From NCBI RefSeq assembly GCF_009796285.1, contig NZ_CP047020.1, positions 6,572,001-6,636,000 on the forward strand: a stretch of 64,000 nucleotides of DNA, read 5' to 3'. Positions within the stretch are counted from its first letter, which is position 1; each line of letters opens with the position of its first letter. The DNA comes from Streptomyces broussonetiae (GTDB taxonomy: Bacteria; Actinomycetota; Actinomycetes; Streptomycetales; Streptomycetaceae). This document shows positions 58,446-64,000 of the stretch, in pieces. The notes under the pieces are model-generated. The model saw only the letters and a list, made by a program, of their open reading frames with translations, ran no database searches and was not told where the DNA came from. A program made the position numbers and the translations under genes.

Positions 58446-59470
58446 GTCCGCAGTGGACCACCCTCGGCCCCGGCCGGACCACCGGATATGCCCGCGGCCG
58501 AGCCCTCCAGCGCCGGAAGCACCCGCTGCGCCAGCAGCCTGAGGCTGCGCCACCCCTCCTCCACCGGCATCCCGCCCGCGAGTGGATGCAGCACGAGGCT
58601 GTCCAGCCCCTGCGCCACGCACTGCTCCGGCGTGAGGATGCGGTACACGCCCTCCGCGCGCAGTTCCGCCACCGTCCTGGCCGCCGACTTCACCGCCGAG
58701 CGGACCTGCCCCGACTGCCAGGACGCGTAGGTCCGTGCCTCGTGCAGGAAGTGCTCGCCGTAGTGCGCCCACGCCCGGTCCGGGTCCTCGGCGATGTGGA
58801 GCAGCGGGGTCTCGGCGGCGGGCATCATGACCCAGCCCTCGGTGCCGTACTCCGTGAGCTTCTCCTTGTAGTACGCCTCCAGCTCCGGCAGGTGCGCGCT
58901 CGGGAAGAACGGCAGGCCGAGCCGGGCGGCCCGGCGGGCGGCGGCCTTCGAGGAGCCGCCGACCAGCAGCAGCGGGTGCGGATCGGTGAACGGGCGCGGG
59001 GTGAGCCGTACGGTACGGCCCCGGTACTCGAACGCGTCACCGGACCACGCCTTCAGCAGGGTCTCCAGCAACTCGTCCTGGAGCCGGCCTCGGCGCTTCC
59101 AGTCCACGTCGAACAGGGCGTACTCCTCGGGCCGGTAGCCGATCCCGGCCACCGTCACCAGCCGCCCGCCACTGAGCAGGTCCAGTACGGCGATCTCCTC
59201 GGCCAGCCGCAGCGGATCGTGCAGCGGGCCGATCACCGCCGACACGGTCACCGCGATCCGGCGGGTCGCCCCGAACACGGCGCCCGCGAAGGCGAACGGC
59301 GACGGCAGCCAGTTGTTCTCGGCGCCGTGGTGCTCCTCGGTCTGCACGGTGCTGATGCCGTGCTCGTCGGCGTACGCGGCCATCTCCAGAGCCGCCCGGT
59401 AGCGGGCGGAGAGGGCGGCGGGGGCGGCGCCGGGAGCGACGAGGTTGAAACGGACGACCGTGACGGGCAT
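58442..59470 (-). CDS. LLM-class flavin-dependent oxidoreductase
   Basis: A 342-residue TIM-barrel enzyme of the bacterial luciferase-like superfamily, whose members use FMN or F420. Typical segments: FNLVAPGAAPAALSARYR, EHGISTVQTEEHHGAENNWL, RIAVTVSAVIGPLHDPLRLA, LDLLSGGRLVTVAGIGYRPE, and HPLLLVGGSSKAAARRAARL. The EEHHG signature is near residue 45. It is followed by a coupled 119-residue gene and preceded, on the same strand, by an NCS1-type permease. Cofactor and substrate cannot be decided from sequence. Confidence 0.88.
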   Translation of the reverse strand: MPVTVVRFNLVAPGAAPAALSARYRAALEMAAYADEHGISTVQTEEHHGAENNWLPSPFAFAGAVFGATRRIAVTVSAVIGPLHDPLRLAEEIAVLDLLSGGRLVTVAGIGYRPEEYALFDVDWKRRGRLQDELLETLLKAWSGDAFEYRGRTVRLTPRPFTDPHPLLLVGGSSKAAARRAARLGLPFFPSAHLPELEAYYKEKLTEYGTEGWVMMPAAETPLLHIAEDPDRAWAHYGEHFLHEARTYASWQSGQVRSAVKSAARTVAELRAEGVYRILTPEQCVAQGLDSLVLHPLAGGMPVEEGWRSLRLLAQRVLPALEGSAAGISGGPAGAEGGPLRT

Positions 59471-59524
59471 GGGAAGTCCCCCTCCGGTACGACTCGGTGG
59501 AGGGGGACGGTAGCTGACGAGGCG

Positions 59525-60991
59525 TCAGACAGCCAGAGGCGCGGACTCCTTGGCCTCGCCGGCCGCGGCGGGCGCGTCCTCCTGCTGCGGCGCGACGACC
59601 GCCGGCTTCGGCAGCACCATGTACAGCAGGCCCGAGATCACGATCGTGGCGACCCAGCCGAGGCCGTACTCGCCGATCACGTTGTTCTTCGCGAGCGGGC
59701 CGGTGAACCAGTCCGAGGTCGTGAACATCAGGCCCGAGACCAGACCGATCGCCCAGGCGGCGACGGCCGCGGGGGAGAAGCCGCCCTTGTACCAGTAGGC
59801 GCTGGTGCGCGTGGTGTCGGCCATGGCCCGGCCGTCGTACTCCGTACGGCGCAGCATGTCCGCGCCGAACACGCCGACCCAGGCGGAGAAGGCGACCGCG
59901 AGCAGCGACAGGAAGGCGATGAAGGAGCCCATGAAGCTCGTCGCCACCAGCATCAGCACCCCGCCGAAGACCAGCGAGATCACGGCGTTCACCGAGACCG
60001 CCCAGTGCCGCGGCACCTTGAAGCCGAGGGTCTGTGCGGTGAAGCCCGCCGAGTACATCGACATCGAGTTGATCAGCAGCATGCCGATCAGCGCGATGCA
60101 CAGGTACGGCACCGCGATCCAGGTCGGCAGGATCTCGCCGAGGAAGGAGACCGGGTCGGTCGCCGAGGCCAGGTCCGGCGTGGAGACCGCCATCACCGCA
60201 CCCATCAGGACCATGGGGAGGACGACGACACCGGCGCCGCCGACCGCCGTGCCCACGATCGCCCTGGACGAGGCCGTGCGCGGCAGATAGCGGGTGAAGT
60301 CCGGCGCGGTCGGGATCCAGCTGACGCCACCGGCCGCGATCATGCCGATGCCGGTGATCACGGCGGCCGTGGAGCCCGCGCTGTGGTGCACCACCTTCGA
60401 CCAGTTCGTGTTCACGGCCAGGTAGACCAGGACGAGCACGGAGAAGACGCCGAAGAGGTACGTCGCGTACTTGTTGCACTTCTGCACGGCGTTGATGCCG
60501 AGGCCCGAGATCGCGAAGGTCGCGACGACGAAGATCAGCAGCATCACCATGTCCAGCACGCTGTTCGCCTTGAGGCCGAACAGGATGTCCACGATGGTGA
60601 GCATCGCGTAGGCGCCCGTGACCGCGTTGATCGTCTCCCAGCCCCAGCGCGCGACCCAGATCAGCGAACCCGGCAGCAGGTTGCCGCGCTGGCCGAACAC
60701 CGCGCGCGACAGCGCCATGCCGGGCGCGCCGCCCCGCTTGCCCGCGATGCCGATCAGCCCGACCAGGCCGTACGACACGACCGGCGCGGCCACTGCCACC
60801 ACCAGCGCCTGCCAGATGTCCAGGTGGTACGCCACCACGAGGCTCGCGCCCATCGTCAGCAGCAGCACGCTGATGTTGGCGCCGACCCACGTGGGGAACA
60901 GCTCCCGGGTCTTCGCGGTGCGCTCGTGATCCGGGACCTGCTCGATGCCACGGGTCTCGAGAGCGCCTTCGGTCTCGACGGTTTTGCTCAT
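59525..60991 (-). CDS. NCS1-family purine/cytosine permease
   Basis: A 488-residue, 12-helix cation symporter for nucleobases or related rings (CodB-like). Seen: TRELFPTWVGANISVLLLTM, GKRGGAPGMALSRAVFGQRG, RWGWETINAVTGAYA, WIPTAPDFTRYLP, and INSMSMYSAGFTAQTLGFKV. I took the ATG at 60991 (MSKTVETEG); it has no Shine-Dalgarno sequence, while an ATG at 61060 has GGAG 9 nt upstream but adds a 23-residue stretch with weak coding bias. Both are plausible. It ends 55 bp before the LLM gene, so import and oxidation of one compound may be linked. Confidence 0.9.
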   Translation of the reverse strand: MSKTVETEGALETRGIEQVPDHERTAKTRELFPTWVGANISVLLLTMGASLVVAYHLDIWQALVVAVAAPVVSYGLVGLIGIAGKRGGAPGMALSRAVFGQRGNLLPGSLIWVARWGWETINAVTGAYAMLTIVDILFGLKANSVLDMVMLLIFVVATFAISGLGINAVQKCNKYATYLFGVFSVLVLVYLAVNTNWSKVVHHSAGSTAAVITGIGMIAAGGVSWIPTAPDFTRYLPRTASSRAIVGTAVGGAGVVVLPMVLMGAVMAVSTPDLASATDPVSFLGEILPTWIAVPYLCIALIGMLLINSMSMYSAGFTAQTLGFKVPRHWAVSVNAVISLVFGGVLMLVATSFMGSFIAFLSLLAVAFSAWVGVFGADMLRRTEYDGRAMADTTRTSAYWYKGGFSPAAVAAWAIGLVSGLMFTTSDWFTGPLAKNNVIGEYGLGWVATIVISGLLYMVLPKPAVVAPQQEDAPAAAGEAKESAPLAV

Positions 60992-61159
60992 GAAAAAGGG
61001 GCCAGACGTGGGGGGACAGGGACGATCGGACTCTACGCGCGTCGACTGAGTCGTCACCATCGTACTTTGCTCCGACTCCTTGCTTTACGTGGCGTTTGTC
61101 TCTCGGAGGAAGCCACAAACAGCCTCCCGCCATACCCCATGACTGATACTGGACGGGTT

Positions 61160-62365
61160 ATGGAAACCGTCATCCTTGCTGTAGTCATCGCCGTGATCGT
61201 GCTCGGCGCGCTCGGCGGGCTGGTCGTGGGCAGCCGGCGCCGGAAGTCGCTGCCTGCGCCGCCCCCGAGGACGCCCGACATCACCGCGCCCCCGGCCGAG
61301 CCGCATGTCGGCGACGAAGCCGAGACGCCGCGCGACGAACCGCGCCGGACGATCGAGGAGGTGGATCTCCCGGTCGGCCAGGCACCGGTCGCCGTGGAGG
61401 AACCTCCTGCCACCGTCGAGGCGCCCGAGATCGAGATCCCGGAGCCCACCGCCGGACGCCTGGTCCGCCTGCGCTCCCGCCTGTCCCGCTCCCAGAACGC
61501 CCTCGGCAAGGGCCTGCTCACGCTGCTGTCGCGCGAGCACCTGGACGAGGAGACCTGGGAGGAGGTCGAGGACACCCTGCTCACCGCCGACGTCGGCGTG
61601 CAGCCCACCCAGGAGCTGGTCGAGGGCCTGCGCGAGCGCGTCAAGGTGCTCGGCACCCGCACCCCCGAGGAACTGCGCGTCCTGCTGCGCGAGGAGCTGC
61701 TCAAGCTGGTCGGCACCGACGTCGACCGCACGGTGAAGACCGAGCCCGAGGACCGCAGGCCCGGCATCGTGATGGTCGTCGGCGTCAACGGCACCGGCAA
61801 GACCACCACCACCGGCAAGCTCGCGCGCGTGCTCGTCGCCGACGGCCGTACCGTCGTGCTCGGCGCCGCCGACACCTTCCGTGCCGCCGCCGCCGACCAG
61901 CTGCAGACCTGGGGCGAGCGCGTCGGCGCCTACACCGTGCGCGGCCCCGAGGCCGGTGACCCCGCCTCCGTGGCCTTCGACGCGGTCAAGGAAGGCAAGG
62001 AGATGGGGGTCGACGTCGTCCTGATCGACACCGCCGGCCGCCTGCACACCAAGACCGGCCTCATGGACGAGCTGGGCAAGGTCAAGCGGGTCGTGGAGAA
62101 GCACGCGCCGCTGGACGAGGTGCTGCTGGTCCTGGACGCCACCACCGGCCAGAACGGCCTGGTGCAGGCCCGGGTCTTCGCCGAGGTCGTGGACATCACC
62201 GGCATCGTGCTGACCAAGCTCGACGGCACGGCCAAGGGCGGCATCGTCGTCGCGGTCCAGCGCGAGCTGGGCGTCCCGGTCAAGCTCGTCGGCCTCGGCG
62301 AGGGCGCCGACGACCTGGCACCGTTCGAGCCGGAGGCGTTCGTGGACGCGCTGATCGGTGACTGA
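61160..62365 (+). CDS. ftsY: Signal recognition particle receptor FtsY
   Basis: A 401-residue SRP receptor GTPase that delivers ribosome-SRP complexes to the membrane. The N-terminus VILAVVIAVIVLGALGGLVV is a membrane anchor, as common in actinobacteria, followed by an acidic Pro-rich linker (35-100). The NG domain has SRSQNALGKGLLTLLSREHL, G1 GVNGTGKTTTTGKLA, DTFRAAAADQL, DTAGRLHT and TKLDGTAKGG. ATG at 61160 with GGACGG upstream; an ATG at 61139 would add seven residues. It ends in a long hairpin. Confidence 0.95.
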   Translation: METVILAVVIAVIVLGALGGLVVGSRRRKSLPAPPPRTPDITAPPAEPHVGDEAETPRDEPRRTIEEVDLPVGQAPVAVEEPPATVEAPEIEIPEPTAGRLVRLRSRLSRSQNALGKGLLTLLSREHLDEETWEEVEDTLLTADVGVQPTQELVEGLRERVKVLGTRTPEELRVLLREELLKLVGTDVDRTVKTEPEDRRPGIVMVVGVNGTGKTTTTGKLARVLVADGRTVVLGAADTFRAAAADQLQTWGERVGAYTVRGPEAGDPASVAFDAVKEGKEMGVDVVLIDTAGRLHTKTGLMDELGKVKRVVEKHAPLDEVLLVLDATTGQNGLVQARVFAEVVDITGIVLTKLDGTAKGGIVVAVQRELGVPVKLVGLGEGADDLAPFEPEAFVDALIGD

Positions 62366-62395
62366 CAAGGTCGCACATTTACTGTCCGAGCGCGA

Positions 62396-62435
62396 GAAGC
62401 GCCCGGCCCCAAGGTGCAGTTGGGGGCGGGCGCTT
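62396..62435. terminator. Terminator between ftsY and the Prim-Pol-like gene
   Basis: GAAGCGCCCGGCCCC at 62396-62410 pairs with GGGGGCGGGCGCTTC at about 62422-62436 in a 15-bp, slightly imperfect stem. It serves ftsY (plus) and the convergent gene ending at 62462. Confidence 0.7.
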
Positions 62436-62461
62436 CGCCTTGTGCGGGCCTGCTCGCGGGG

Positions 62462-63124
62462 CTACGCCCGCGCCCGCGACCGGTGGGCCACGTACGCCAG
62501 CGTGCCCAGCAGCAGCCGGGCCGCCGGAGGTGCCGTCGCGGAGTCCAGCGCCGGCGGGCGCAGCCAGCGCACCGGGCCGAGGCCGCCCCGGTCGGAGGGC
62601 GGCGCCGTGATGTACGTACCGGGACCGAGGCCCTGCAGGTCCAGCGCGGTGGGGTCGTCCCAGCCCATGCGGTAGAGCAGCCGGGGCAGTTCGGCGGCGG
62701 CGCCGGGCGCGACGAAGAAGTGGGCGCGGCCGTCCGGGGGCGCGGCGACCGGGCCGAGGGGCAGGCCCATGCGCTCCAGGCGGGCCAGGGCGCGCCGGCC
62801 GGCCGCCTCGGAGACGTCGATCACGTCGAACGCCTGGCCCACCGGGAGCATCACCGCGGCCCCCGGGAACTCGGACCAGGCCTTGCTCGCCTCGTCCAGT
62901 GTGGCCCCGGCTGACACCTGGGGCGCGAACTCCAGCGGATGGGCCCCCGGCGCCGGGCAGTCGGCGCGTCCGCACGAGCAGGCGCCCGCCGCGGCCCGCG
63001 CGCCCGGCACCACGTCCCAGCCCCACAGCCCGGTGAACTCGGCGACGGCGGTGCACTCCGACGAGCGGCCACGCCGACGCGTGCCGGAACGGATCTCGCG
63101 AATGCCGCCGATCGTGAAGCCCAT
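62462..63124 (-). CDS. Bifunctional DNA primase/polymerase (Prim-Pol)-like protein
   Basis: A 220-residue protein resembling the N-terminal Prim-Pol domain of archaeo-eukaryotic primases. The Cys cluster CSCGRADCPAPGAHPLEF (near 49-66), QAFDVIDVSEAAGRRALARL, a strand with AHFFVAPG, and GPGTYITAPPSDRGG follow the family order. In active enzymes the middle motif is DxD followed by N-G; here it reads DVSEAAG, so the second catalytic acid may be shifted or lost. No helicase domain is attached. ATG at 63124. Function unknown; it may be a non-enzymatic nucleotide- or DNA-binding derivative retained by streptomycetes between ftsY and nsdA. Confidence 0.72.
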   Translation of the reverse strand: MGFTIGGIREIRSGTRRRGRSSECTAVAEFTGLWGWDVVPGARAAAGACSCGRADCPAPGAHPLEFAPQVSAGATLDEASKAWSEFPGAAVMLPVGQAFDVIDVSEAAGRRALARLERMGLPLGPVAAPPDGRAHFFVAPGAAAELPRLLYRMGWDDPTALDLQGLGPGTYITAPPSDRGGLGPVRWLRPPALDSATAPPAARLLLGTLAYVAHRSRARA

Positions 63125-63593
63125 GCCCCCTCCAACGGGTCCGGCGCGCCGGTGGTTACGACACGGAACGAGACGAAAGCGGACCGTAGCGCCATGGCTC
63201 CGCCTTCCCGCGCCGGCCCGGGGTCAAGCGCGAGGTCAAGGAGGCGCCATGAAGCGCTTCGGGTTGCACGTCGGGGTCTGCGCGCCCCTGGCTGCGTCAC
63301 TCCGCCCACTTCCGGCCGTCCTATGTCAAGTGAATCGTGCGCAGGCCACCGTGAGTTCATTCGAAGGGGTGGCGAATGGTGGCGTTTCATGGATCGCCAT
63401 GGCTGGGCCGGTGATCGTAGGATTACTGTGAGTGTGCGAGTCCTGGAGGCATATGTATCCGTGGGTATGCCGGAGGCGAGTCGCCAACTCGTTCGAAGGG
63501 TGGCAACCGGCGGACGAGAGGCCGTATTTACCGGCATTCTGATAGGGCTTGGCGCACGCGGCGACAAGTGGTCTCAGGGATGGGGGCGTTCCA
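63125..63593. other. Intergenic region upstream of nsdA
   Basis: 469 bp between divergent genes. It is AT-richer from 63300 on. Two related elements, TTCGAAGGGGTGGC (63360-63373) and TTCGAAGGGTGGC (63492-63504), stand 132 bp apart. It probably holds the nsdA promoter and its control sites. Short open frames here lack coding bias. Confidence 0.4.
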
Positions 63594-64000
63594 GTGAGCG
63601 GCAACGGCGGTAGCGGGACGAACGCTGACAAGCGCCCCAACGAGCTGCTCGGTTCGTGGTTCGTGCGCAGCGGCTGGTCCAAGGGCGAGCTGGCCCGCCA
63701 AGTGAACCGCCGGGCACGCCAGTTGGGTGCCAACCACATCTCCACCGACACCTCGCGCGTACGGCGCTGGCTGGACGGGGAGAATCCCCGCGAGCCGATC
63801 CCGCGCATCCTCTCCGAGCTGTTCTCCGAGCGCTTCGGCTGTGTGGTCTCCATCGAGGACCTCGGCCTGCGCGCCGCCCGCCAGTCACCCTCCGCGACCG
63901 GCGTCGACCTGCCCTGGACCGGCCCGCAGACGGTCGCCCTGCTCAGCGAGTTCTCGCGCAGCGACCTGATGCTCGCCCGGCGCGGCTTCCTCGGCACCTC
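63594..64000 (+). CDS. nsdA: NsdA, negative regulator of Streptomyces differentiation (5' part)
   Basis: The first 135 residues of NsdA; the gene runs off the window. In S. coelicolor NsdA restrains sporulation and antibiotic production. The visible part is the N-terminal HTH-like region (SGWSKGELARQVNRRARQLG, then TSRVRRWLDGENPREPIPRI) followed by LFSERFGCVVSIEDLGLRAA; the later TPR-like half is not included. The GTG at 63594 was chosen from the family start (SGNGGSGTNADKRPNELLGS). Position after ftsY matches S. coelicolor. Confidence 0.9.
   Translation, partial: MSGNGGSGTNADKRPNELLGSWFVRSGWSKGELARQVNRRARQLGANHISTDTSRVRRWLDGENPREPIPRILSELFSERFGCVVSIEDLGLRAARQSPSATGVDLPWTGPQTVALLSEFSRSDLMLARRGFLGT

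Noticed and set aside
1..64000. Mobile elements, integrases, attachment sites, CRISPR arrays
   Set aside because: None was seen; the tRNA cluster shows no flanking duplicated 3' end or integrase.

Overview
The window is chromosomal DNA of a Streptomyces species. GC content is very high with strong third-position G/C bias, GTG starts are frequent, terminators are long GC stems mostly without a T-run, and several actinomycete-specific families are present (conservons, AccE, NdgR, lysine-tailed HU, NsdA). From memory, gene content and order follow the S. coelicolor core region around SCO5535 to SCO5582; those numbers were recalled, not looked up.

Layout. 1-3.7 kb: a YceI-family gene, a probable MarR-regulator relic, and a Tat-exported family 8 polysaccharide lyase with an intact Asn/His/Tyr triad. 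3.8-5.7 kb: pccB-accE, the carboxyltransferase and epsilon subunits of acyl-CoA carboxylase. 5.8-16.5 kb (minus strand): two tandem conservons, cvn1 and cvn2, each encoding a CvnA sensor-kinase-like membrane protein, a roadblock protein (CvnB), a DUF742 protein (CvnC) and a small GTPase (CvnD). The two cvnD copies share a 273-nt perfectly identical block. 17-21 kb: a twin-motif small protein, a FAH-family enzyme overlapping gltX, a HAD hydrolase, and a Gln-Glu-Glu-Gln-Glu tRNA cluster. Gram-positive actinomycetes normally charge both tRNA types with GltX. 21-26.7 kb: a MerR/DUF4188 divergent pair, ndgR divergent from leuCD, a small conserved gene and hupS.

26.7-33.7 kb: a small 67-aa gene and cofC on the minus strand; plsC-gpsA-ddl; a DUF3515 lipoprotein; a RAM-domain-only Lrp-like protein; and thiL-thiD, which overlap. 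33.8-43.4 kb: rpmB, a DhaL/FakA-like protein, an overlapping HSP90-like/TPR gene pair on the minus strand, and recG. 43.5-48.9 kb: rsmD-coaD-coiled-coil protein-DUF177-rpmF-rnc-mutM, a core block for ribosome, RNA processing, CoA and DNA repair. 48.4-52.4 kb: HxlR/flavodoxin divergent pair, a GNAT, a CAP-domain membrane protein, acylphosphatase and a small coiled-coil protein behind a possibly structured leader. 52.6-64 kb: smc, the glucose permease glcP, a small unknown gene with an LLM-class flavin oxidoreductase, an NCS1 permease, ftsY, a Prim-Pol-like gene and the 5' end of nsdA, which runs off the window.

Most of the window is vertically inherited core chromosome. The accessory-looking pieces are the PL8 lyase, the HSP90/TPR pair and the small proteins. 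No IS element, integrase, CRISPR array or prophage gene was seen. The best candidate for an undescribed system is the HSP90-TPR operon. Other points of interest are phased operator-like repeats before thiL, a leader RNA candidate before the 52.2 kb gene, and a minigene with twin ANPRRT motifs.
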